Shown here: positions 13,778 through 21,252 of the stretch, in pieces
Layout of the letters: every line of letters starts with the position of its first letter
Numbering within the stretch: the stretch's first letter is position 1
Program-made: the position numbers and the translations under genes
IMG/VR virus record: IMGVR_UViG_3300021467_000021
Span: 1-25,709 of that record
Direction: 5' to 3' (one strand)
DNA: 25,709 nucleotides
Source of the DNA: a virus
The notes under the pieces: generated by a model
What the model saw: only the letters and a program-made list of their open reading frames with translations
The model's database searches: none
What the model was told of the DNA's origin: nothing

Positions 13778-13837
13778 TTAGCATAACGCGACAAACGCCA
13801 AAATCGCTAATTTTATCAAGTTCATTATATCGCTCAT
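13778..13837 (-). CDS. 19-residue hydrophobic peptide
   Basis: MSDIMNLIKLAILAFVALC, starting at ATG 13837 with AGGA 5 nt upstream. It is the first frame behind promoter 13880-13907. It could be a small membrane peptide or a leader controlling the next gene. Very short, so uncertain. Confidence 0.35.
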   Translation of the reverse strand: MSDIMNLIKLAILAFVALC

Positions 13838-13879
13838 TTTATCCTGCCTTTATTGCCTTTGCCTTGCCTTGCTACTCAA

Positions 13880-13907
13880 AGCATAATGCAGTATCGGCAA
13901 AATGCAA
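13880..13907 (-). promoter_or_regulatory. Promoter of the small-protein cluster
   Basis: Leftward -35 TTGCAT (13907-13902), 16-nt spacer, -10 TATGCT (13885-13880). It lies immediately left of the gene-free region holding the repeat array. Confidence 0.65.
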
Positions 13908-13939
13908 ACGAAACATTAGAAAATTTTAGGTTTTTTCTA

Positions 13940-13964
13940 TAAATCCTTTAGTGGCAAGGATTTA
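13940..13964. repeat. 9-bp perfect hairpin upstream of promoter
   Basis: TAAATCCTT-tagtggc-AAGGATTTA. It lies 33 bp upstream of the promoter at 13880-13907. No T-run follows the stem in either direction, so an operator or a replication-related site is more likely than a terminator. Confidence 0.6.
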
Positions 13965-14027
13965 GGATACAAAATTTATTGTGAGTAGGATTCCTAATAT
14001 AAGGATAGTGCTATATGGTGTAGGTGT

Positions 14028-14049
14028 GGTATCGGTATGGTATCGGTAC
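14028..14049. repeat. 11-bp tandem direct repeat
   Basis: GGTATCGGTAT (14028-14038) is followed directly by GGTATCGGTAC (14039-14049), in the gene-free region beside the 36-bp array. Confidence 0.7.
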
Positions 14050-14087
14050 CAACCCCCCGGCCGATTCCATCCCCCCTTCGTGTGCAA

Positions 14088-14337
14088 AGGATTAGTACAC
14101 TAATCGGCTCTGAATTTTCCAGAATGCTGATTAGAATACTGGACAAACCGACTACAGAAATACCGATTATAATAGTGGACAAATCGACTACAGAAATACC
14201 AATTGGATTAGTGTACTAATTGGCTCGACAAATACTGATTATAATAGTGGACTAATCGACTACAGAAATACTGATTATAATAGTAGATAAAATCGTTCCA
14301 AAATGCCGATTGTAATACTGGACAAATCGGCTCTTAA
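14088..14337. repeat. 36-bp-period array of dyad elements
   Basis: Seven units. The shared GATT (or AATT) starts at 14129, 14165, 14201, 14237, 14273 and 14308 (period 36, 36, 36, 36, 35), with an outlying unit at 14090. A typical unit is CCGATTATAATAGTGGAC plus AAATCGACTACAGAAATA: a 25-bp dyad with arms CCGATT/AATCGG around 13 bp, then an 11-bp linker. In the unit at 14199-14223 the arms read CCAATT/AATTGG, a paired change. No convincing gene runs through it (about 13911-14439 has none). It could be an origin with iterons, an operator array, or a transcribed hairpin series. Confidence 0.85.
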
Positions 14338-14439
14338 AAAAGAGGAAAAGGGAGGATAGGGGGGTAGCGACGCCGAAGAAGGAACGGCGGGGTGGTAGGT
14401 ATGGCCTCAGAAATTTTATACGGATTTTCCAACCCACAA

Positions 14440-14691
14440 TCAATCCTCAAGATAGAAGACAATTTCGGGCCTGGGATAGTATTTCATAAGATAACTCGGC
14501 CTACGAAATACCTCTCTACAGATGTGAATTTCGATTTTCGCATCTTCCTCAGTATCGAAATGGAGTGCCTTATATGGGTCAGATACCCACCAATTTATAG
14601 GTCCTGCCCAATAATACGTCTTACCGGATATGGTTGTACTACTAATCACGTATATTTTGCGTGGTTTATTGCTTTTCTTTATATGGTTCAT
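14440..14691 (-). CDS. Small unknown protein
   Basis: 83 residues. A basic start (MNHIKKSNKPRK) leads to IYVISSTTISGKTYYWAGPI, then HFDTEEDAKIEIHI and a final strand (RPEIVFYLED). GGGGA precedes ATG 14691. The layout is like the 78-residue protein at 7998-8234. Function unknown. Confidence 0.6.
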   Translation of the reverse strand: MNHIKKSNKPRKIYVISSTTISGKTYYWAGPINWWVSDPYKALHFDTEEDAKIEIHICREVFRRPSYLMKYYPRPEIVFYLED

Positions 14692-14701
14692 AGTAATTCC
14701 C

Positions 14702-14869
14702 CTATTTGAGGGTTTCCATCAATTTCTGAAGTTTCTCCAGGTCATCTATTACAGACTCAAGTATCTCTTTTGCCCTATTTGTAGTCCCCATTTTGGCTAT
14801 TTGAAGCCTACGGGCCATCCTATAAATCAAAAATAGGGCGTTATTTATGCGAATTTTCGTATTTTTCAT
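14702..14869 (-). CDS. 55-residue helical basic protein
   Basis: Begins MKNTKIRINNALFLIYRMAR and ends with an amphipathic helix (ESVIDDLEKLQKLMETLK) that could be a coiled coil. ATG 14869 follows AGGA, which overlaps the upstream HTH stop. Missed by a length cutoff. Function unknown. Confidence 0.55.
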   Translation of the reverse strand: MKNTKIRINNALFLIYRMARRLQIAKMGTTNRAKEILESVIDDLEKLQKLMETLK

Positions 14870-14878
14870 AATATAGTC

Positions 14879-15235
14879 CTAAAAAATGTGTCTTATCAAT
14901 CCGTATTTCTCGGCAAAAGTAATATAATCCTTAAAATCGTCGTGTTCATTTGAATATCTGCCGGTCAGAATATAATAATTCTGTCTTGGGTCGCGTTTCC
15001 AACGTAGTTTGTACCGGTCATCGCGGGCCAATTTTCTTAGTCCTATAAAATTTTTCCAGGCTTCAGGGTACTTTTTCTTGAAAATTCTCAATCTATAATA
15101 GACCGTACTCTCTGCTACTCCTAAATCTTCTGCGACTTCCCTGATTTTCATCCCTTTACCGATTGGCCCAGGGGCCAGTCTTACCAGAACGTCCATATAA
15201 ATTTTCTTGACTTTTGGTCTTTCTCGCCTTTTCAT
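14879..15235 (-). CDS. HTH DNA-binding protein
   Basis: 118 residues from ATG 15235, 6 nt after AGGAG. A helix-turn-helix is clear: MKIREVAEDLGVAESTVYYR (about 29-48), in the style of sigma region 4 or resolvase-type HTHs, with a basic N-terminus. The C-terminal half (DPRQNYYILTGRYSNEHDDF) is unassigned. It is the first leftward gene, next to the promoter pair that separates the two arms, so a regulator of the early/late switch is a fair guess. Confidence 0.65.
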   Translation of the reverse strand: MKRRERPKVKKIYMDVLVRLAPGPIGKGMKIREVAEDLGVAESTVYYRLRIFKKKYPEAWKNFIGLRKLARDDRYKLRWKRDPRQNYYILTGRYSNEHDDFKDYITFAEKYGLIRHIF

Positions 15236-15303
15236 CACATTCTCCTTGCTATAATTAACTTTAACAACTATTTCATAACTAAACTCTTTCCCCCTCTAAT
15301 TAT

Positions 15304-15332
15304 AGTATAGCATATACTATAAGATAATGCAA
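15304..15332 (-). promoter_or_regulatory. Leftward promoter of the HTH gene
   Basis: -35 TTGCAT (15332-15327), 17-nt spacer, -10 TATACT (15309-15304), with a very AT-rich upstream stretch. It lies back to back with a rightward candidate at 15371-15399. Confidence 0.65.
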
Positions 15333-15370
15333 GTAAAAATTAAAAAAATTTCAAAAAAATTTATGAAAAT

Positions 15371-15399
15371 TTCTCATTTTTCTTATAGCTTTTTATGCT
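15371..15399 (+). promoter_or_regulatory. Candidate rightward (late) promoter
   Basis: TTCTCA (15371-15376), 17-nt spacer, TATGCT (15394-15399). The -10 matches the phage's other promoters; the -35 is poorer, which would suit a promoter needing an activator. It would give a leader of about 380 nt before the terminase genes. Confidence 0.45.
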
Positions 15400-15521
15400 T
15401 ATATCTCCCCAAAGTGATGTTATTACATATCTTTTACTTACTTCTGTAGGACAAATACATAACCTGATTACTTTATCGGACTAACGGATACAAAGCTAAC
15501 ACATAGGTATCACCACTGTTA

Positions 15522-15599
15522 AAGTTCAGGGATGAACTTGTTAATAAGCAGGATGCGATAAAGATATTCAGGATGAATATCGATAGTTCAGGGATGAAT
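15522..15599. repeat. Three TTCAGG(G)ATGAA dyads in the late leader
   Basis: AAGTTCAGGGATGAACTT (15522-15539) and ATATTCAGGATGAATAT (15564-15580) are dyads with 7-bp arms. A third core, GTTCAGGGATGAATA, at 15586-15600 has only the inner 4-bp arms. Between the rightward promoter and terminase there is no supported gene, so these are operator or RNA-hairpin candidates. Confidence 0.65.
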
Positions 15600-15657
15600 A
15601 GTATAAGATATAACGTAAGTTTATTTATGAGGCGTATTCTACCCTGGCATAAGTGAT

Positions 15658-15711
15658 AAACTGGGAGCGTACAGTGTCCTATAGTGGAGGACTTGGCGAT
15701 GTATCCAGTTT
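15658..15711 (+). ncRNA. Structured leader element before the late genes
   Basis: Rightward transcript: AAACTGG (15658-15664) pairs with CCAGTTT (15705-15711). Inside it TACA pairs with TGTA, and GTCCT (15676-15680) with AGGAC (15688-15692) around a 7-nt loop, giving a long hairpin with asymmetric internal loops. A terminator-like hairpin follows 10 nt later. The order suggests an attenuator, a riboswitch-like switch, or a put-type antitermination RNA. I do not recognise a known class. Confidence 0.5.
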
Positions 15712-15721
15712 TTCGACGGCC

Positions 15722-15757
15722 TGGGTGCGGCCTGTAGAAAATAGCACCCACTTTTTA
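15722..15757 (+). terminator. Terminator-like hairpin upstream of terminase
   Basis: TGGGTGC (15722-15728) pairs with GCACCCA (15744-15750), a 7-bp GC-rich stem with a 15-nt loop, followed by CTTTTTATT. It lies 27 bp before the small terminase start, so it would cut late transcription unless bypassed. Confidence 0.55.
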
Positions 15758-15783
15758 TTCATATATCCAGAATAGGTCATAAA

Positions 15784-16455
15784 ATGGGCAAAAGAGCGAG
15801 CAAAAAAGAGGCAGAGGAAGCCAAACGCACAAAAATTGACTACGGTTTGACTCCGCCGAAGACTATTACCAATAAATTGCACGATAAATATATGGAACTG
15901 TACAAGGACGAGTATGCCGAAATGGCGTCGAGGCTGGTCGCTGCCGGATTCAGTGAGAAGGATTTGGCCTATACGTTCGGAGTGCCCGAAAACTGCATCA
16001 AAAGTTGGAAAAGACATATCCCGCAGTTTAAGATAGCCCTCACGGATGGAAAAAGACGTGAGAAGTGTAAGCTCGTGGCCAAGGCCCTTCTCGCTGCCGT
16101 AGGATATGATTACGAGTCTTCCAAGACCAGAATTCAGAAAGACCCCGATGGGACTATCTTAAAGATTGAGGAGACAAAATTTCGTAACCATCAGCCCCCG
16201 AACCACCAATTATTGATGTTCTTGCTAACCAACCTGTCCTATCAGCTCAAGGATGGGCCGGAAGAGAAGTGGCAAGGGCGGCAGAAAGTAGAACTTGAGG
16301 ATAATAAGAAAGTCTCAGTAAAGATAGATGGTAAGCTGGCGAGCGACGAAATCAGGGATTTGGCTGGTCGGCTGCTGACAGAGGCTCGTTCCGGTAAGGC
16401 CGCCTCGATTATGACGACTGCTCAGACGCTTGAGGCACTAACTGAAGATGACTAA
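15784..16455 (+). CDS. Small terminase subunit (TerS)
   Basis: 223 residues. An HTH lies in AGFSEKDLAYTFGVPENCIKSW (about 54-75), followed by RHIPQFKIALTDGKR, the DNA-recognition pattern of phage small terminases. The C-terminal third is charged (oligomerisation and TerL contact in known cases). It overlaps the next gene by 8 nt. It should recognise the packaging site and recruit the large subunit. The ribosome site is modest (AGG, 7 nt upstream). Confidence 0.75.
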   Translation: MGKRASKKEAEEAKRTKIDYGLTPPKTITNKLHDKYMELYKDEYAEMASRLVAAGFSEKDLAYTFGVPENCIKSWKRHIPQFKIALTDGKRREKCKLVAKALLAAVGYDYESSKTRIQKDPDGTILKIEETKFRNHQPPNHQLLMFLLTNLSYQLKDGPEEKWQGRQKVELEDNKKVSVKIDGKLASDEIRDLAGRLLTEARSGKAASIMTTAQTLEALTEDD

Positions 16456-17395
16456 ACTTTCTAAAGTAATTACAACTCCAGAGGATTTTTTAGAGCAGGT
16501 CCCGCACGACCCTGTAAAAAATATTCGGTTTAGGCAGAAAATTCACGCGAAGTTGGCGGAAGACCCTGTGGCCCAGAAGGAGTTTTTGGAACTATGTTAT
16601 GCTCAGCCGCAGATTGCTTTCGATACCTGCTTTTTTACATATGACCCGCGACAGCCGGTAGGATACCGAAATCGGCCGTTTATCCTGAGGCCACAGCAGC
16701 GGAAATTCGTCGATGCTCTCAAGGATGCGATTGATAATAAGCACGACCTGATTGCCGACAAGAGCCGAGAGGAAGGGGCGACCGAGGTCATTTGTAAGAT
16801 GTTCGCCCTGTACTGGATGTTGGTTCCAGATATGTCTTTTTTGGTCGGCAGTCGTAAGGAGGACCTGGTCGATAATGCGGTCGATTATAAGCACGGAAGA
16901 TTGTTGGGTGCTCATCAGAGCCTGTTTCACAAGATAATGTATGCTATTGTGAACTCGCCGGTATGGATGCGGCCCGCGTTTAATAAGAAGCACTTGTTTT
17001 TGCAGAATCTGGATAATAATTCGATGATTGAGGGCGAGAGCACAAACGAGTCATTTGGTGCTGGTAACAGGGCGTCGGCGGTTCTTATAGACGAGTTAGC
17101 CAGGGTCGAACCTGAAGTGGCCGAGCATATTGTAGAGAACATCCACGATACGTCGCCGACGGTTATCTACAACTCGACTCACTTTCGTTGGGGCGCGAGC
17201 CACGTTTATAGCAAGTTGTTGAGGAGCAATAAGGTTCCAGTAGTAACGTTGGGTTATGAGGATAATCCCGAAAAGAATGTTGGGGCCTACTATAGCCCTA
17301 TTGAGGACGTAGTTGAAATAATTGATGTTGATTATTATAAAAAGCACTATCCTGAGATATTTCAGTACGCAGAAAATTATAAAGAGACAGAGTAG
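16448..17395 (+). CDS. Large terminase, ATPase half
   Basis: 315 residues. Motor motifs: a variant Walker A ADKSREEGAT (103-112), Walker B SAVLIDELARVE (D215, E216), and coupling motif VIYNSTHF (239-246). This half powers DNA translocation into the prohead. The frame stops at TAG 17393-17395, exactly where the nuclease half starts, so TerL is encoded as two proteins. A single-chain TerL is usual (450-600 residues); the halves together have 675. Confidence 0.85.
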   Translation: MTKLSKVITTPEDFLEQVPHDPVKNIRFRQKIHAKLAEDPVAQKEFLELCYAQPQIAFDTCFFTYDPRQPVGYRNRPFILRPQQRKFVDALKDAIDNKHDLIADKSREEGATEVICKMFALYWMLVPDMSFLVGSRKEDLVDNAVDYKHGRLLGAHQSLFHKIMYAIVNSPVWMRPAFNKKHLFLQNLDNNSMIEGESTNESFGAGNRASAVLIDELARVEPEVAEHIVENIHDTSPTVIYNSTHFRWGASHVYSKLLRSNKVPVVTLGYEDNPEKNVGAYYSPIEDVVEIIDVDYYKKHYPEIFQYAENYKETE

Positions 17396-18477
17396 TGTAT
17401 ATTCCAGAGTGTTTTAGACATCATAAGCCCGTTGTGATTCGCCGCGATAGTCTGCCCGAAGAATTCCACGATTTATTTGTTTGGGATGGCGGGGCCGGTA
17501 ACTGGGGCCGTATGCGGTCTATCTGGTTCGATAACGAGGAAAGACGTGGCCGTTCTAAAATAGACATTGCTCAGAATATTTTACGTATTCCGCAGGCTTC
17601 CTCAGAGCAGTTTTTTGATTATGAAGTGTTGCAAAAAATACGAGCCAAGTATCTGAGGAAGCCCAACTATAAAGGCAAAATACAATTTGAAAACATAGGT
17701 GGAGTTTTTCATAACATTAAGTTTTTGCCAAAGGAATCTGGAAATGTCTTGAAGTGGTGGGGGTCTCTCCCAAACAAAGCACATAATTATATTGTGGCGT
17801 GTGATATATCGCGTGGCACTGGGGCATCTAATTCGGTGCTGACTATCTGCGATGTAAATAAACACGAACTTGTTGGCATATACGCTGACCCCTACATTGA
17901 TGTTCCAGATTTCGCAGAGATGGCCGTAGCTACGTGTAAATGGCTTGGCGATGCTTATTTGATTTGGGAAGCTAACGGACCTGGCGATACCTTTGATAAG
18001 ACGGTTTGGAAACTCGGATACAACAAAGTTTATTTCAATGTTAACGAACGTAAGATGGTTCGTAAACGCGGGTTGAATCGCGGATGGCGTAGCACGCCAG
18101 GGCCGAACGGCTCCAAAATGATGCTTCTTGATAGGCTGGATTCGGCTCTTGCAGAAAGCCTAAAACCGGAACGATATTATAACTATTTGGTTATTCACGA
18201 CGAAGCCTTGCTCAATGAGCTGGAAGATTATATCTTTATTCCTGGTCGCATTGATGCTGGCCTAAGCAACTCGGTTTTGGACGAAAGCGGTGCTCGTTAT
18301 GCTCACGGTGATAGAGTAATTGCAACCGGTCTCTGCGTTCTTGCTATGGTAGAAGTGAGGCCCGCAGATTTGCGTAGAGAAAAAGAGCCGCCGCCAGAAT
18401 CTTTTGAGGCCAGGTTTAGAAAATGGCAAGCTGAGCAAGAGAATATAAAACGAACAATGAGGCGATTTAGATATTGA
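17395..18477 (+). CDS. Large terminase, nuclease half
   Basis: 360 residues starting at GTG 17395, sharing its first base with the upstream TAG (TAGTG). RNase H-like nuclease motifs: D137 in IVACDISRGTG, E192 in LIWEANGPGD, D306 in YAHGDRVIA. These bind the metals that cut concatemeric DNA. The linker with RRGRSKIDIAQN is also normal TerL sequence, so only the chain is broken. No separate ribosome site is obvious; restart after termination is likely. Confidence 0.85.
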   Translation: MYIPECFRHHKPVVIRRDSLPEEFHDLFVWDGGAGNWGRMRSIWFDNEERRGRSKIDIAQNILRIPQASSEQFFDYEVLQKIRAKYLRKPNYKGKIQFENIGGVFHNIKFLPKESGNVLKWWGSLPNKAHNYIVACDISRGTGASNSVLTICDVNKHELVGIYADPYIDVPDFAEMAVATCKWLGDAYLIWEANGPGDTFDKTVWKLGYNKVYFNVNERKMVRKRGLNRGWRSTPGPNGSKMMLLDRLDSALAESLKPERYYNYLVIHDEALLNELEDYIFIPGRIDAGLSNSVLDESGARYAHGDRVIATGLCVLAMVEVRPADLRREKEPPPESFEARFRKWQAEQENIKRTMRRFRY

Positions 18478-18485
18478 GGACAAAA

Positions 18486-20288
18486 GTGGCAGACTTAAAA
18501 ACCCAAAGTAAAAAATTAAAGTTTCCGCGTAGGTTGCAGCTTATTTGTAAAGCGTGGAGACGCTTACAGGAGCCGGTGCTGAAGCATCGACAAAAACTGA
18601 TACAGGCGTATGCTGCTGGTTATTATACGCCAGGATTTCACCCGTTTCATACTATAAACTTGATAGGTCGAGGAGTCGATAGTATTGTACCGTTTTTGGT
18701 TGAGGGCGACCCCAAGTTTATGGTAGAAACTAAAATAGCCAACTTTCGTCATTGGGCTTATGTAACACAGTTGGCTATAAACCACTATATTGAGCATCTG
18801 AAGTTGGCCGAGAACGTACTGATTCCTGCCGCTGTAGCGTCAATGTTTGGTGCTGCTATCACCAGAACGATGTTAACGCATAGCGGGAACATTAGACTCG
18901 AAGAAGGCGGAGTCATAAAAACGGGTGTTCCGTCTGTTACTGTAATTGACGAGGCGAACTATATTGGGGACCCAGCCGCTAAGCGGCGAGCCGACTTTAC
19001 TTTGGAAGGCGACATATATCGGCTACCGACAGATTATGCAAAAGACTTTTTTGCGGGAAAAGATAAGTGGGGAAACCAGATAGCCGATTACATTACTCCT
19101 GATGGCAAGATGATTCAGGACTACTCGCCAGAGGAGGTTACGAAACACAATTTTGATAGAAGTAGGCTTGGCCTTCGAGATTATACGACCTTTATTGATT
19201 TGTATTTGTATGATGAGAATGTTATTGTTACGATAATGCCAGAAGGCAAAAAGGCTAAGATACTTCGTACTATCGAGTGGACTGGCCCAGAAGGCGGCCC
19301 ATACGACTATCTTGGTTATAGATTTTTACCGGAAACGCCAACGCCGCTACCGCCTGCTTGGTCTTGGCACGACCTTGATGTAACAATGAACATATTGTTT
19401 GATAAAGCCAGAGAGCAGGCGGAGAATCAGAAGAAAATTTTGGCTTATGAGTCTGCTGCCGAGGGCGACGCCAAACGCATCACTCAGACGCCGAATATGG
19501 GCACTGTGCGAGTAGATAACATACAGTCGTTAAAAGAGATTGAGTACGGCGGCGTCAACCCCTCGAACTTGCAATGGATGGCGTTTGCCGAGGCAGAGTT
19601 TACGAAACAAGGCGGCAATCCAGACGTGCTTGGTGGTCGCGGAGTGCAGGCCCCGACGTTGGGACAAGAGCAGCTTGTGTTTAATAATGCTACGCGAATC
19701 ATTCGCAATATGGCATCGAGATTTGATTCGTTCGTAACTTCGATTGTGAAAAAGCTCGCGTGGGATTTCTGGTATAACCCGTTAACGTATGTGCCCGTGC
19801 TTCGGGATATTTATGGTTATGGGCAAATGCCAGCAGTATTCTCAAGTTCTCGGAAGGTGGGCGAGTTTAATGACTTTGTCTTTAAGCTCATACCTTACTC
19901 GATGCAGCGAGAATCGCCAGAAATTAAGTACCAGAAGCTAATGAGCTTTATGACATCGTGGGTGTTACCATCTATGTCGATGGCTGCACAGCAAGGGGCG
20001 GTTGTGGATGTTCCTACTGCAACCAGAATTCTTGCCGAATATGCAGGGCTTGACAACTTTAATCAGATATATGAGACTGCGGTTCCTCACGAGTTAGCAC
20101 AATTTCCATATACAATGCAGCCTATAAGAACGCCAGCCAGTGCTGGAAAAATAAAGAAATCAGCTCAAACGAATGACCAGTTTGGGGCAACTGAAATAAG
20201 TCGTTTGGCTAATTTAGAACAGCAGCAGCGTAGGGCTGGTGGACAGCCAAGTCCGCCCCACTATGAAGGAGAAAGGGTGTTAGAATGA
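18486..20288 (+). CDS. Portal protein
   Basis: About 600 residues. GTG 18486 is preferred over TTG 18474 because GAGGA sits 5 nt before it. The gene follows terminase directly, which is the standard place for the portal. Mixed strands and helices, with a long C-terminal helical region (FNNATRIIRNMASRFDSFVT, then AWDFWYNP), fit a dodecameric portal that attaches the packaging motor. The last 50 residues are polar and Gln-rich. Family assignment rests on order and size more than on a strict motif. Confidence 0.7.
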   Translation: MADLKTQSKKLKFPRRLQLICKAWRRLQEPVLKHRQKLIQAYAAGYYTPGFHPFHTINLIGRGVDSIVPFLVEGDPKFMVETKIANFRHWAYVTQLAINHYIEHLKLAENVLIPAAVASMFGAAITRTMLTHSGNIRLEEGGVIKTGVPSVTVIDEANYIGDPAAKRRADFTLEGDIYRLPTDYAKDFFAGKDKWGNQIADYITPDGKMIQDYSPEEVTKHNFDRSRLGLRDYTTFIDLYLYDENVIVTIMPEGKKAKILRTIEWTGPEGGPYDYLGYRFLPETPTPLPPAWSWHDLDVTMNILFDKAREQAENQKKILAYESAAEGDAKRITQTPNMGTVRVDNIQSLKEIEYGGVNPSNLQWMAFAEAEFTKQGGNPDVLGGRGVQAPTLGQEQLVFNNATRIIRNMASRFDSFVTSIVKKLAWDFWYNPLTYVPVLRDIYGYGQMPAVFSSSRKVGEFNDFVFKLIPYSMQRESPEIKYQKLMSFMTSWVLPSMSMAAQQGAVVDVPTATRILAEYAGLDNFNQIYETAVPHELAQFPYTMQPIRTPASAGKIKKSAQTNDQFGATEISRLANLEQQQRRAGGQPSPPHYEGERVLE

Positions 20289-21025
20289 GAGACGACGACC
20301 TTGTGTATAGAACCAAGACAGACGACAAGAAAGCGGAAAAGGCAGTTAGAATATCATACAATAAGAGAATGTTTTTTGTATGGCTGGCTTTGTTTATAAT
20401 TTGCTACTTGGTGTTTGCTATAACTGGGCCTTCTAAAGAAGTAGTTGAAGCGAAATTTCTTACAAGTTTAGTTAATAGTACAGCAAAAATAGTAGTTGAA
20501 ACGGATTATGCCGGATGGGAAGGTACTGGCGTTTTCATTAAAGACGACTTAATTTTGACTGCTGGGCACGTAGTTGATGGAGCCGCAGCTATTACTGTTA
20601 TATTGGCAGATGGAAGTAAATATGAGGCCATAGATTGGTATAAAGAAAGTGAAGCAGACTTAGGTTTTATTGAAGTTAAGACAGAACGTAAAGAAGACAT
20701 TGTACAATTTGATGATGCCGTCCTCGGAGAAGCAGTTTGGGCCATCGGTAATCCGTTTGCTGTCTATCCAGTGGTTAGCAAAGGCATTGTTTGTGCTGTA
20801 GATATGCCCGATATTTATATGCATCAAAAGGATATGATTATTGTTGATGCAGCTATAAATCCAGGAAACTCTGGTGGGCCAATTTATGATGCCGAAGGAA
20901 AAATACTTGGTATTTGTAGCTGGGGATTTAATGGACAAGGAATGTCTTATTTTGTTCGTGGAGAAGTTTGTAAACTTTCGTTAGCTAAATTTTTGGCGAT
21001 AAAAGCATTGGAAGAGGTAAAATAA
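20285..21025 (+). CDS. Membrane-anchored trypsin-like serine protease (HtrA fold)
   Basis: 246 residues. A single N-terminal span (VWLALFIICYLVFAI, about 30-44) precedes an S1C-type domain. The triad reads H in LTAGHVV, D in SEADLGFI, and S in NPGNSGGPI. There is no PDZ domain. The ATG overlaps the portal stop (ATGA). Phage head proteases are normally of other folds (S78, ClpP-like, U9), so this placement is unusual. It may mature head proteins at the membrane, or act on host proteins. Confidence 0.8.
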   Translation: MRDDDLVYRTKTDDKKAEKAVRISYNKRMFFVWLALFIICYLVFAITGPSKEVVEAKFLTSLVNSTAKIVVETDYAGWEGTGVFIKDDLILTAGHVVDGAAAITVILADGSKYEAIDWYKESEADLGFIEVKTERKEDIVQFDDAVLGEAVWAIGNPFAVYPVVSKGIVCAVDMPDIYMHQKDMIIVDAAINPGNSGGPIYDAEGKILGICSWGFNGQGMSYFVRGEVCKLSLAKFLAIKALEEVK

Positions 21026-21252
21026 TGGCAGGTAAACTATATCGAAGAAAAAAGAAAGAGAGACCTTCGGCTGGGATGAGCAAAGCCGAGAAGTCTGCTT
21101 TAGTTAAGAAAGCAAGGGCCGGTAAGGACATCGGAAAACCAGGAAAAATGTTTGCAAAAATAGCTGAAAAGGCTGCCAAGAAATACGGTTCTATGGAAAG
21201 GGGCCGTAAAGTGGCCGGTGCTGTTCTCTGGGAACATAAACGAGGTAAATAA
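21025..21252 (+). CDS. Small basic protein
   Basis: 75 residues, very rich in Lys and Arg (KLYRRKKKERPSAG, then AKIAEKAAKKYGSMERGRKV). The start overlaps the protease stop by 1 nt. Probably binds nucleic acid or sits in the head. Short basic proteins of this sort occur in many phage head operons; I do not know its role. Confidence 0.6.
   Translation: MAGKLYRRKKKERPSAGMSKAEKSALVKKARAGKDIGKPGKMFAKIAEKAAKKYGSMERGRKVAGAVLWEHKRGK

Noticed and set aside
13940-13964. Rho-independent terminator
   Set aside because: The hairpin is AT-rich and no T-run follows it on either strand.
14088-14337. CRISPR array
   Set aside because: The period is regular, but units diverge throughout; there are no constant repeats separated by unique spacers, and no cas genes. 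The Cas4-like nuclease at 7145 sits in a recombination block.
13994-14443. Frames in the repeat region (13994-14182, 14037-14219, 14252-14443)
   Set aside because: They run through repeats, have no ribosome sites, and their repeated residues just follow the DNA period.
15473-15751. 92-residue leftward frame in the late leader
   Set aside because: It runs antisense through the structured leader and dyads, and its start has no ribosome site.
17337-17397. Programmed -1 frameshift joining the terminase halves
   Set aside because: The AAA-AAG near 17341 is preceded by T, so it is not a slippery heptamer, and the -1 frame has stops at 17353 and 17380.
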